The notes beneath the pieces are model-generated. The model worked only from the letters and a program-made list of their open reading frames with translations, was not told where the DNA came from and ran no database searches. A DNA stretch of 64,000 bases from positions 7,824,501-7,888,500 of the forward strand of contig NC_090697.1 of NCBI RefSeq assembly GCF_040954835.1, given 5' to 3'. This stretch comes from Lepisosteus oculatus. Lineage: Eukaryota; Chordata; Actinopteri; Semionotiformes; Lepisosteidae. Of the stretch, positions 1-10,800 are shown in pieces (position 1 is the first letter of the stretch; the number at the start of each line of letters is the position of its first letter). A program made the translations under genes and the position numbers.

Positions 1-1189
1 ACATCTGTACAAACGCAAGGGTGAGCGCAGAGTGCCAGCGAGCGAGTAAGACGACGTACACGGACAGCTGGAGACAACAACACCCCCTCAGTATTCACCC
101 GTAGCAAAACACTTCCAATTTACATGTCTATAGCCACATCCCCAGGCTCTGTCAGCGGAATGAATGGCAGTGGAGAGAGCTCTCAGCCGGGCCTGTGTCT
201 GACTGCTCCTGTGTGCTGCTGGGGAGAAGGGCTGGGTGGGGGGTGGGAGGGATTTTAGCCCTGGTGCTTGGCTAGGCACCTTGGGAATGTTTATATTCTC
301 TGGTACTCAATCAGTGTGACTTAGGAATTCTCTTTCAGTTGCTGTCTAACCACAGTCAACCTTCTCTGAATGGTTTAAGACTTAATCTTCTTTTCATTTG
401 AGGCTTTTCAGAGCTCCCCAGAGCCTAGCTCGTGTATTAAGCCAGCACAAAATGACCAGTCGGAGAACAAAACCACTACTTTTAATTTTAAAACATAAAA
501 TCTTTCAGTAGCACATTTTCAGTTCTTTTTATTCCTTTTGAACCCCGAAAAAGTGGCGCTGTTGTTTTTTCAAATGGAAGGGCCCATGCACTTTCATCGT
601 TCGGTTCACTCAGTGTGCTGTAAGGAACGCCTCTGCGAGAGGCTTTGTTCAGGAGCGCCCTGGGGGTCAGGTGAAAACCATGGGTCGTGCTGTTTGGAAG
701 ACCACCACCATGTATTTGTGACCTCAGGGAGGGACAGTGCCTCCCTGGAATAGAAACAGATGAACATGCCTAAAGTTTGTACTTCTTTGTACTTCTACTT
801 TGTACATAGTTTAACGACATGGGTACGTCTCTCAGAAAACACAGCACATCAAAAATTACACCACTTGTTTGCTGCACAACTGAAAGTCTTGTGGTCATCG
901 TGGAATAAAGTATTTACTTGTGCGTCAATGCTGGAGATCAGTATTTAAGCAATTCCATGCTACATGTAGAATAGTTGTTGAAATAGGCGTAGTAGTAGGT
1001 ATACAGTATATGAGTAGTGGAAAAGGAGCATTTTAATGAAATCACTTAAGACTGCACCCGAGAATGGAAAAGGCATATAATAAAAATGGGGAACATTTTA
1101 TCTTTGACTTTATGAAGTTACTGGTATTTAATTTTATTACAATGGTCAAAAAAGCTAGCATTCGCAGTTCTCAGAACCTAAAGAAGTAG
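1..1189. other. Intergenic or distal intronic DNA, no feature recognised
   Basis: Both strands were read and no exon, RNA gene or repeat family that I know was seen. The short open frames here show no family motif and no splice context. The first 300 bases are somewhat GC-richer than the rest. Confidence 0.5.
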
Positions 1190-1432
1190 GGTCGCCTGGT
1201 TAAAAATCGGCGCAGCCTGGGCAAACAAAAGAAAAAAAGAGGAGTTTTTCAGAGCTCCAGCTGATTAAATCACACCTGAGGTCAGCCCTGGCACAATACA
1301 GAGCAGAGCGGTTGTTCAACTCATCCAATTAAGCCAATAAAGGGAAGATTACAATTGGTAAATGCTGAGGTGGGACAAAAACCTGGAGACACACAGGCTG
1401 TCCAGGACCAAGATGGGACATCATTACTTTAG
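1190..1432 (+). repeat. Dispersed repeat 'X' (MITE-like), diverged copy
   Basis: The right half (about 1310-1432) is nearly identical to 6600-6724 and to the reverse complement of 3531-3660. Shared blocks include GTTGTTCAACTCATCCA and ACAATTGGTAAATGCTGAGG. The left half differs from the other two copies, so this is another subfamily. It runs directly into a tRNA-derived SINE at about 1433, and the copy at 3531-3773 shows the same junction. The family is inferred only from the copies in this window. Confidence 0.6.
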
Positions 1433-1775
1433 ATGGGGTGGTGTGGTGGTTTTGTGGCTAAGGATCTGCACCTGATGGTTGATGGTTTGTATCCCGCGGC
1501 CGGCAGAGGAATCCTACTCTGTTGGGCCCCTGAGCAAGGCCCTTTTTTTTTTTTTTTTTTTTTAAATTAAAACAAATCATAAGGAGCAAGGCCCTTTACC
1601 CCAACTGCTCCAGGGGTGCCGTATAAATGGCTGACCCTGCGCTCTGACCCCAAGCTTCTCTCCCTGTCTGTGTCTCTCATGGAGAGCAAGCTGGGGTATG
1701 TGAAAAGACAAATTTTGCAAAAAATGCAAACCATTGTATATGGCTAATAAAGTGATCTATACAGTCTCAGTGGAC
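1433..1775 (+). repeat. tRNA-derived SINE (family B), interrupted by a nested insertion
   Basis: The body reads CTCTGTTGGGCCCCTGAGCA, then a ...CCAGGGGTGCCGTATAAATGG... block, and ends with GGCTAATAAAGTGATC. The same body occurs at 3249-3530 (minus), 45112-45300 and 57431-57700. The head (about 1440-1500) is tRNA-like but decayed. A 38-bp poly(T)-containing insertion with a target-site duplication splits this copy at 1546-1583. The 3' end carries an AATAAA, as in every copy of the family here. Confidence 0.75.
1546..1583 (-). mobile_element. Short poly(A)-tailed retro-insertion with 14-bp target-site duplication
   Basis: The sequence GAGCAAGGCCCTTT occurs at 1532-1545 and again at 1584-1597. 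Between the copies is an 18-T run followed by about 20 AT-rich bases. On the minus strand this is a short body followed by poly(A), as expected of a severely 5'-truncated LINE-type retrotransposition event. The duplicated sequence belongs to the host SINE, whose other copies carry it once, so the duplication arose by insertion. Confidence 0.7.
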
Positions 1776-2320
1776 TGGCCACCATGAGTATCAATCATGC
1801 AATGAGTCGGTGACTGTCACATGAAGGTGAAATTGATGATCTTGCCTCCTGAAATCTTGAACGTTTTTTTTTTAATTTCCATCTTGCCCAAGCGTACCTC
1901 CCTTGTTATTTAGTGCACTTATTTGCTTACTTAATTAGATATTCCTACAATTCCTTTCAATGCAGGTTTCAATGCAGTAATCTGTAAGTTCTGATTTGCT
2001 ATAATTTTGAAGTAACAGAGATCCTGTTTATTGTTATTTATTTTAATTAATCTTCCCATTTTTAGACTTTCAAAGTTAACATACTTGTTATCTTTGTAAA
2101 CTTTGTGCTTCATATTCTTAGTTGTAACTTATTATGTGGTCTTTAAAGCTGGTTAATGTTTTCTAGTTATATAAATCACTTATTTAATTGTTATAAATAG
2201 TAAAATACGGTCGTGTGGGGAGTAGATGATAAAAGTAGTGAATGCACAAATCGGCATTTGGAGGGGCCCCTTTCTGAGATTTTGCCTAGGGCCCCCAAAA
2301 TGCAAGAGCAGGTCCTGCAA
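1776..2320. other. AT-rich intergenic stretch, no gene seen
   Basis: This is AT-rich sequence with many stops in all frames. At 2265-2300 there is a short GC-rich piece (GGGGCCCC ... GGGCCCCC) of unknown origin that abuts the LINE fragment downstream. Confidence 0.45.
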
Positions 2321-3010
2321 CCTCCCCACAAAAATCTACCTCCAAACATTTGGAAGCGCAATCCAACACATGGCTCTATACAGCTGTGAGGTGTGGAGTC
2401 CAATCACACTAAACGGATCAAACACCCTGTGGAAGCCCTGTACCGGTATTCTCCATGTGCAGAGAATTGCCACTGCTTTTCGATATACAGAAGAGAATAA
2501 TACAATATTGGATACACCTCAACAACAGTGACCAACACTACCACCACAAGGCCCTGCTGACCCAAACGTTGAGCCCCGAGAAGAGCCAGCTCAGCCAGCT
2601 GGTCCTGTGGTCCACCGACACCAACCAGCCTCAGAATATCACAGCTACAACAACACGACTCAAAGTCAACCCAATAACAGCACAAGCCAAAGAGCACTAC
2701 CTTACCCATCGGGCCACACGCAAACACAACGAAAAGCATAAAGCTATAGGACCCTAAAACGGCAATAATACACAATAGCTGAGCATCTAACCAGGGTAAG
2801 AGACAGCAAACAGAAATGGACGCTAACATAGCACCGAATCAGTGACACAGTCTGGCCATAGAAACTGAGCAGACCCGTTTGTCCAGAGAGAACAGGCTGT
2901 GCACCCACTTGCACCATCTGCAAACTGACAGATGATCATATTTTGCGGAAAAACAAACACTATAAATACAAAAAAGCTATAAATGCACTACAGGAAATGC
3001 TGAGGCAGAA
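2321..3010 (+). pseudogene. Decayed non-LTR retrotransposon, post-RT C-terminal part of ORF2
   Basis: Translated in shifting frames, the region contains ALYSCEVWSPIT, then CRELPLLFDIQKRIIQYWI and LNNSDQHYHHKALL. These follow the order 'LYGSEVW... / CR.ELGR.PL...IQKR...FW.HL... / YHYKAL' typical of the region after the RT domain in L1-Tx1 or Nimb-like LINEs. At least one frameshift (near 2450) and several stops break it, so it is dead. Clade assignment is uncertain. No 5' part of the element is visible upstream. Confidence 0.6.
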
Positions 3011-3248
3011 GGGGCTACTTGGTGACAAGACTTATGTGTTCACACAACATGTACATTTTTTAGGCAACATGGGGATGCAAATACTGTAAAAAGGCAACCA
3101 AAATCTTAGAATATACAGTTAAAAACACAGAATTGAAATCAAAGGATGTTATGTTAAAACTGTATAACACACTAGTAATGCCTTACATCAGAATTGTGGT
3201 CATCGCATTGTAGAAAAGATATTGCAGCCATGGAATCAGTCCAGGGAA

Positions 3249-3530
3249 GATAAGATCACTTTATTGGCTATATACAATACAATTTCTTGTATTAGGAATT
3301 TGTCTTTTTGCATACCCCAGCTTACTCTCCATGAGACACAGAGGCCGGGAGAGAGAAGCTTGGGGTCAGAGTGCAGGGTCAGTCATTTATACAACACCCC
3401 TGGAGCAGTTGGGGTTAAGGGCCTTGCTCAGGAGCCCAACGGAGTAGGATTCCTCTGGCGGCTGTGGGATTAAAACTGGCAACCTTCCAGCCACAGGCAC
3501 AGATCCTTAGCCACAAAACCACCCCATCTA
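3249..3530 (-). repeat. tRNA-derived SINE (family B), antisense
   Basis: This is the reverse complement of the family seen at 57431-57700. It contains GATCACTTTATTGGC at its left end, the CTCCATGAGACACAGAG block, and GGGCCTTGCTCAGGAGCCCAAC. The tRNA-like head lies at about 3460-3520, with B-box-like 'GGGATTAAAACTGGCAACC' on the plus strand. It is joined to repeat X at 3531 exactly as at 1433, but in inverse orientation. Confidence 0.75.
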
Positions 3531-3773
3531 AAGTAAGGACGTCCCATCCTGGTCCTGGACAGCCTGTGTATCCCAGGTTTTTATCCCACCTCAGCATTTT
3601 CCAATTGTAATCTTCCCTTTATTGCTTTAATTGGATGAGTTGAACAACTTCTTACAGCTTTTCAGGTGCTGCTACTTTAAAGAGACCTTGAGAACCCAGA
3701 GCAGCTCTGGTCCTCTAGGACCAGGATTGGACACCCCTGCAGGAAGTGGAGGCCTTTTAAATCAACTGAACAC
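3531..3773 (-). repeat. Dispersed repeat 'X' (MITE-like), antisense copy
   Basis: This is almost the exact reverse complement of 6483-6724. Near its ends are imperfect terminal inverted repeats built on CCAATCCTGGTCCT and AGGACCAGGATGGGAC. The high identity of the two copies suggests relatively recent activity. I assign it to no named family. Confidence 0.65.
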
Positions 3774-4562
3774 AGATCCTGAGCCACAGTGCCACAGCTC
3801 CACCCACACAGTGAGTAACCAGGTGCAATCTGGGGTTGAAAGGAGGGTCCTACACTGACAGGGTGAAGAAACACTCTTCAGTCTTGAACAGTATTCAAAA
3901 TCCACAAAGGCAATGAAAAAGTCAACCCAGAGGATTTCTTCAGAGACTACACCGGAGTGCATCTGTGGGAGTATGTGACAAGCTACCCAGCATGTTTCTG
4001 AAGATGATAGCCAGGCTGCTTTCACAAAACAGCTGGAAGAGATCCTCAATTCACTATGAACTACTAAACAGGCCAGATGGGCAAAATTAACATTTAGGCA
4101 TTTAGGCGTATCTGATCCACAGTATAAATGATCTATGAATTTAATACTCCCAAGTGTATTAAGTTTAACCTTTAGAGAGACTTGGAGCCTTTCCTGAGAA
4201 CATAATTAAATCACTCAAAAACAGATATAAAGCCGTTAACTACCACAGGATAACAGGACTTGCCTGGACAGGATTCACAAACACTTCCTCACAGAAGAAC
4301 GAGCCATTACGAAGGGAAAGACGTCAGTCGCTGTTTATCACCAGCTGATACGGCTTTTCCTCCTAACTGCTTGGGCACAGATAAATGTTATCAAATCAAG
4401 ATAAACCCAGGTGTCTAGCCCTGCATGTTGCATTTCCTCATCAGGAGCATTCAAAGTATACAAAAGGCAGTCTAACAGGGTTCACACAAACATTTCTGAA
4501 GCTTACAAAGGTAAAGAAAGAGCAGCAACAGATCCAGTAAATGCTTTTTTGTTAATTTCTAT
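3774..4562. other. Non-genic stretch, possible old coding relic
   Basis: Nothing certain is seen. The plus strand at about 3865-4060 reads as a stop-interrupted peptide with a segment DDSQAAFTKQLEEILNSL, which looks more protein-like than its surroundings. It could be a TE ORF remnant. I do not recognise the family. Confidence 0.3.
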
Positions 4563-4855
4563 CAATCCGCTGTCTACCCGCTTCTTTCAACTCAGGGTCA
4601 AGGCAAGCAAGTGCACAAGGTAGGGCACGCCCTGGATGGGACACCAGTCCATCACAGGGGAGACACACACAGCAATCACACCAAGACCAATTAACTACCA
4701 GTGTGGTTTCGGACTGTGGGAGGATTTAAGGGCACCCAGAGGAAAATCACACGGACATGAGGAGAACATACAAACTCCACACAGACAGCACCCCAGGGCT
4801 GTAATTGAACCCAGGGCCCCAGCACTGCTAACCACTGTGCCATGCTGCCCCTTAG
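4563..4855 (-). repeat. tRNA-head SINE (family A), antisense
   Basis: In antisense it carries the blocks CACCAGTCCATCACAGGGG, TTTCGGACTGTGGGAGGA, ACACGGACATGAGGAGAAC and ACAAACTCCACACAGACAG, followed by a tRNA-like head complement ending TGTGCCATGCTGCCCC. The same family appears at 14345, 28151 and 58436 in this window. It is a common fish repeat type in which the sense copy ends in an ATGGATGG-type tail. Confidence 0.75.
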
Positions 4856-5570
4856 TTAAATTGCTTCCCTCAAAATATATACTCAATACTCTGACCTTTG
4901 GCGAAACGCACAATGTCTCCTGTTCTTGCCATGCCTTGTGGTATCCTGCCCAGCCATGTTCTGTACAGCTGGTTTATCACAAACGGGAGTGTCGGTGGTG
5001 AGTTTCTGATTGGAGTGCATATCTTCAGTCATGGAAGAAGTACCTGACTGAATATAGTGAATCTACAGCAAGTGCAAGAGCCAGCTATGTTTCTTTGTTA
5101 TTGAGAATAATCAGAATAATCTCAGACACCTGCTTTCCCCCACCACCCAGATGATAAAGCCTTACAGCCTTGTAAAATGACCTGTCTCATCACGTCTGTG
5201 CGAAACCTTTCTGGAGGTTTTGACAGTGAAGTTTGCTCATATCTGGCACCACACTCTTACCTCTTCACATGCCTCTGCAGCACTGCCTCCTTCTGTGGCT
5301 GACTCTACCGGTTCTCTTATCACACTTCACACAGACTGCACCTGCATGTCTTACTGGTATCACACCTCCAGCTTGTTTTATTTCACTCCTGCTTCTCTGC
5401 CTTCAGCCCCCTGTGTTTGACCCAACAAATAACCTCTTGTACAGCACTAGGCATTTTGAAAACAGTAGCAACAAACTAATATGGCTTTAACTCATCTGCA
5501 TATTTTTCAGACAATAGCTAATTTGCCATTGCTTACCAAAATATAGGAATATACAAGTACAAGTGCAAGT
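4856..5570. other. Intergenic stretch, no feature recognised
   Basis: There is no recognised exon or repeat. A weak short repeat, ACAAGTACAAGTGCAAGTAC, sits at 5554-5573, next to the LINE fragment. The open frames at 5220-5490 show no known domain. Confidence 0.4.
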
Positions 5571-6960
5571 ACATTTGTAATTTATTTCAATCAGGCTTTG
5601 CACAATTACACAGGACTCGAACTGCTCTTTTTACAGTGGCTAATAATCTCCTCACAGCATCTGAAGTGTTAGATTAACTCCCTCAGATATCAGCGATGCA
5701 CTTGATACTGTGAATAATGACATTACACATACTCAGTTGGATGATTTGTTTGGCTCCTGTTTACTGCCTTTAAATGGTTTTAATCTTATCTTATTAGCCG
5801 ATTGCAAACATTTAATTTCTCTTGGTGGTTTTAGTTCTGAGGTTGGACTTGTTACATCAGGTGTTCCACAGGGCTCAATACTGGGACCCCTGCTTTTCAA
5901 TGTTTCCTCAACTTCTAAATACTAAACTTACATAGACGGAACTCATATTTCCATGTGGATAAAACTTACATCTATTTTCACACTTAACCAGACACCGAAG
6001 TACTTGTTTTAAGTACTAAGTACCGTATTAAGTACTGATTACACTTCTGTCACAGTATATACAGTAGTAAGATCTTAGACAACATTTCTGTATCTTAATT
6101 AAGACTTGAGGTCATGTGATTAGGTTCTTTCCATTAGTTATGTACTAGATAACTTGTTACCTTGTACTAGTCAACCTTGTTAACTGATGGCACCTTGAGC
6201 TTGAGGTCCAAAATGAAGAATGATTTTATCCTGGCTTGATTTTGAAACACTGCAGGATTTTGTACAAACTTTATTTTTCCAGATTGGAAATATTACCGGG
6301 CTACATCCTGTCTGCATCAATAACTGGAAAACTGGTTCAAATGATAGTATGTTCAAGGATTGATAACTGTAACCCTCTAAACTTCACCTAGCAAGTTACA
6401 ACATGCAGCATTCAGTAGCCCGAATCCTCTACAGACAGGTGAGCTCATCACCCCTGCCCCCTTGCTTCCTGCCAGTGCTCGAGTTGATTTAAAAGGCCTC
6501 CACTTCCTGCAGGGGTGTCCAATCCTGGTCCTAGAGGACCAGAGCTGCTCTGGGTTCTCAAGGTCTCTTTAAAGTAGCAGCACCTGAAAAGCTGTAAGAA
6601 GTTGTTCAACTCATCCAGTTAAAGCAATGAAGGGAAGATTACAATTGGTAAATGCTGAGGTGGGACGAAAACCTGGAGACACACAGGCTGTCCAGGACCA
6701 GGATGGGACGTCCTTACTTTACATGGTATAGCTGCCCAGTGTGATCTATGAACTCCTCTCCACCCGACCTCGGCTCAGCTGATTCCAGTCTGTTTGTTCC
6801 AGCTGCTTGTCTACGTGTCTGCACTCTGTGCTTTTTCTGTTGCTCTGTCCCCAAGCCCTGCAACACCAACCCCAAAAGAAATTAGGGACTCAGCCACAAT
6901 GCGTGCTTTTAAATCTGTCGCGAAGGCCTACTATTTTAGAAAGGTTTATATGACTACTTC
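5571..6960 (+). pseudogene. Decayed CR1/L2-like LINE: reverse-transcriptase fragment and ORF2 C-terminus
   Basis: The order of fragments follows a fish CR1/L2-type ORF2. First comes FQSGF-like and TELALFTVANNLL-like sequence (5590-5650), then a DISDALDTVNND palm-A remnant (5690-5725). The RT block SLGGFSSEVGLVTSGVPQGS with ILGPLLF follows at 5817-5900. After that come an LQHAA-like segment near 6400 and the C-terminal PKEIRDSATMRAFKS with FRKVY at about 6870-6950. Stops and frameshifts kill it. Repeat X is inserted at 6483-6724, between the body and the C-terminus, so the LINE is older than that X copy. Confidence 0.75.
6483..6724 (+). repeat. Dispersed repeat 'X' (MITE-like), nested in a LINE
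   Basis: It begins AGTTGATTTAAAAGGCCTCC and ends near GATGGGACGTCCTTACTTTA. Its outer parts contain GTGTCCAATCCTGGTCCT and CCAGGACCAGGATGGGAC, which are imperfect inverted repeats. It interrupts the LINE whose C-terminus resumes at about 6725. Here the SINE-B partner seen with the other two copies is absent. Confidence 0.65.
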
Positions 6961-7440
6961 TGTATTTGATTTGTTTCCTTGCCTTTGTAATTTGATTTTG
7001 TGCTTCTCATCTATCGCAAAAAGGGATTTGGGGTAATTACTTTTAAAAGATTCTATATAACATGAACATTTGGTGCACCTGACATAGAAAGATCCAACAA
7101 TAAAATACTTATTTTCATGACAAATATTTCCCAATGGCCCTTTTTTTTTCTGTGAGCGTGAAGTTGGGGGTTAGGAGGTGGTCTGTTAAATAGAACAGAA
7201 ACTTTTAATCTGATTTTAATGCAACCGTCATAGTGGTCTTGATGTGTCAATTGTACTGACGCTTTACTCTAGAGTGCAACTCTGTCTCCTGACATTATTT
7301 ATTGGTATGGGACTCAGGTCCACAGTGAGGGAAGGCAGTGGAGGCAGTGGAGGCTTGGAGTGCTGTTATGGACGTGATCAGATCCTTATTGCGCTGTACT
7401 TCCATTACAGCTTTCTGTATTCATTGAAGCGAGGGAGTAG
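6961..7440. other. Short intergenic stretch, no feature recognised
   Basis: AT-rich sequence without splice-flanked open frames. The LINE 3' UTR may extend into its first part. From 7310 it becomes G-rich towards the minisatellite. Confidence 0.4.
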
Positions 7441-7800
7441 CACTGTCACAGGGGAGAGACTGGGGTCACAGGGGAGGGACAGGGGTCACAGGGGAGGAAC
7501 TGGGGTCACAGGGGAGGAACTGGGGTCACAGGGGAGGGACTGGGGTCACAGGGGAGGGACTGGGGGTCACAGGGGAGGGACAGGGGTCACAGGGGTCACA
7601 GGGGAGGGACTGGGGTCACAGAGGATGGACAGGGGAGGGACTGGGGTCACAGGGGAGGGACTGGGGTCACAGGGGAGGGACTGGGGTCACAGGGGAGGGA
7701 CTGGGGAGGGACTGGGGTCACAGGGGAGAGACTGGGGTCACAGGGGAGGGACTGGGAGGGGACTGGGGTCACAGGGGAGGGACTGGGAGGGGACTGGGGT
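7441..7800 (+). repeat. 20-bp G-rich minisatellite, about 17 units
   Basis: The unit is close to TGGGGTCACAGGGGAGGGAC. Variants have GAACTG, GAGAC or ACAGGGG, and some units are partial. The G-runs in each unit (GGGG-N5-GGGG-A-GGG-N3-GGGG) satisfy the usual G-quadruplex pattern on the plus strand. Because 20 is not a multiple of 3, the array is read through in rotating frames and gives a spurious Gly-rich open frame of 196 codons. It is not a gene. Confidence 0.9.
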
Positions 7801-10800
7801 GTGGCATTGTTTGCTCTGTCCTTGCAATATCTGAAATGAATGCAAGTTCATAAAGAGTACTTCTCTGTCTGTTACACACAGTTACCACACTTATCAAGGA
7901 AAGTGGAATTTTAGTCTAATTATATTGCATGAATACTGTTACCTAATTAGAATGAAGTTCCTGAAGACATGAACTGCTGTTGTATATTAGCAAAAGCCAA
8001 CAGTTCCCTATTAGCACATTAAGGCAGCAAGCAGCTTTCTCAACCTCAAATACGGGGCATGACTCAGAGAATGTGCACATGGAAATTAGACCAGCAAGCA
8101 GATATTTTTGTAAGTATATATTTCAACCTCTTATCTTTGATTGTGGAATACACCCTTCAATAATATTTGATACAATCCCATGAAATCATCTCCTGAGGTT
8201 TAAATGGCAGTCTGGTGCATCAAAGGTGTACAGAGAGCTGTTCCCTCCCACTAACGGTACAATACGCCACACTGGTAACAAAGGGTTTTCAACACAGCAC
8301 TACGATTCACTTGCAGACAGAAAGAGCGTCTTCCAGTGATAACAGCTGGAGGCCATTTCCAACAGCAACACAGGAAATCAGATCTTAACTAATATAGGGA
8401 AACTGGGAGGAGGACTGATAGAAAGACATTTCTTGTACCATCAAAAAATAACCTGGTCTTCCATCACAAATGTGTTTACAGCAGTGCTGCTACTGCTCTG
8501 TGCAACTAGAACCCTCTGTAATGTCTGTCACCTTGTTTAGTATCTGCCACTATTAGGAAGCTGTCATTCACCCAGCCCCTTCCCATCTGTCTTTCCTTCC
8601 CACAACGCACCTCGGCGGGCCTCTGGCAACATCACAGGACCCCAGGGAGCTGCAGCAGTTGGCAGTGCTCTTTGTCCGAAGAGCAGAGGCCACATCTGCT
8701 GCTGTCCCATCGGAACACACCCGCACTACTCACCCATGTCCAATTTATCAAAAAGAAAAGGTGACCTCCGTGCTCTCTGACATCTTCTTCACAGGCCCCA
8801 TCATTCATCTCACAACTATCGTGCTAGAAGAAGCTGAGGCCAGTGACTTGGCCAGAGTCAACATTTGGAACAGCAGTTTTTGGACATTGCAATATCTCGC
8901 TTCTTTTTTAAATGTGTGTATTGGGAAAGAGTTGGGTTATTTTCACTTTCCGTGGGCAGAATATACATGATGAACAGTTACATTCCTTATTAAAATTCCT
9001 TGTATTCCTATACTGTAGCACGTTTCACCCTGGAGGATCCCAAAGTGTTTTACACATAACAGGACTTCATTTCACCCACCTCCGACATGGGTGACGCACG
9101 CGAAGACTCACAAAAGCTCAAGCAGGAAAGCAATCGGATTTATCATCAAACATTCTGTTCAAGACTGAGAAGAGCATAATTCCTGCAAAGTCTCTGGTGC
9201 GTGTCCAAGTATTAAACAAAAACACAGTTACTTTTCTTAATACCATCAAGGCTTTACAGACACTGAAAAGAAACTTTAAAAGGCTTTATTTTCTTTCACT
9301 CCTACACTAGACATAAAGCTCTGCCATTTGGAAGACCTTTGGCCTCTGGGATAATGAAGTCCCAGTATATGGTCTAGAGTGAGGCTGTCCATCCATAAAT
9401 AGAGCAGAGTGCACAGGGAGCACCTACTGTATGTGCCTGATTCCTGTGCTCAACACATTTTGCCTTAACATGTTGGCAGATGTGAAGATTTGCTGCCTTT
9501 GTTTGCACAGCACTACAATTCTCTAAAGCGGCGTACAGGCATAGCGGTGTTTTACAAAAATAGTTTCTGCACCAAAAAAACTAAAGAATCCGCATTGATC
9601 ACACACCACTCAAGTCATTCAGTGTCCCCTTCTATTTTTAATTAATAATTCATTACGTTAGCTCACAGACCGTGCAGCCTGTTAATAATTCACCTGGGTC
9701 TCAACAAATCTATTGTTCCAACAAAACTTTCACAACCGTATTTGCCTACCCAAACAGGGCCAACACATTGTTATGAGCAAAGTGTTTCGTTGCAGATCAT
9801 GCATGCAACGACATTCCAAACGCGTTCTTCTGAATTCAATATATCTCCTCTCATTTCCAGACGGCATTTTAGACATAAAGTGTGCGCTGATTAATATATT
9901 CTCTGGGAAGCACTCTGAGGCATGCAGTGGTATTTTTAACTAGAACCAATTTAAAAAAGCAAAAAACTGTAAATCTAGCGTTCAGGAGGCTACGCCCCAA
10001 TTCTTTTGATCGTATCCTCAAGCAATACTGCAATCTGTTTCTATACCCTGCTGGGGAGCCAGAGAAATGTACCTTCTGGACACTGTTCTGTAACTTCTGA
10101 AAGGTATTTGACTAGCACCTAAGGTTTAGAGCAGTGAGTACGTGAGAGAATGTAACTGAAAACAGTTATCAGTTCTCACTGGCATTTCTCTCATTTTTCT
10201 AGTGTTCCAGATGAAGGAATGACCATGAGTTCCACGTTTGTATCATGCCACCCCCTATGACCATCAGACAACAAGAAATAAAGTGTCACACACATTTGTA
10301 GCACGTACATTTCCAAGTAAGCAGAACCCATTTAGTGCCATATACTGAACTGAAAAAAATAATATTCCATACATTGCAAAAATGAATAAATATAGGCTGT
10401 CATACGAGTGATCTTTATAAATTTCAGACTATAAATGTCAGCCTCATAAAAATATTTCAAAGTGTAAAGTCACAGGAGAACGTGAGACTAAAACAAAGAA
10501 AAAAGATTCTTGCCTAAATATTCACTTTCACCGCACTCTTAAAGGTTCTGCATGTTTAATGACAAGCTCAGACAGCTGCAGGCTAACCAGTTAATACAGC
10601 AGTGTAAAATTGAAAAGGACGGGTAATATGACAGTATTTTATTCTAAGAGAAATAAAGTGATGGAAAACAAAACATTACCAAAAGAAACACGTTCCAACA
10701 TAGACTTCGTTAGCAAGAAGGAAGGAAGAGTGTGTATGGCAAGACAAGCAGTCTGTAAGTTTACACAGGCAGGACTTAGGCCTCTTCGGGACAAGCGGAC

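Noticed and set aside
7244..7834. 196-codon Gly-rich, collagen-like open frame on the plus strand
   Set aside because: It is produced by the 20-bp minisatellite being free of stops in all frames. The frame has no splice context, no conserved domain and rotates with the repeat.
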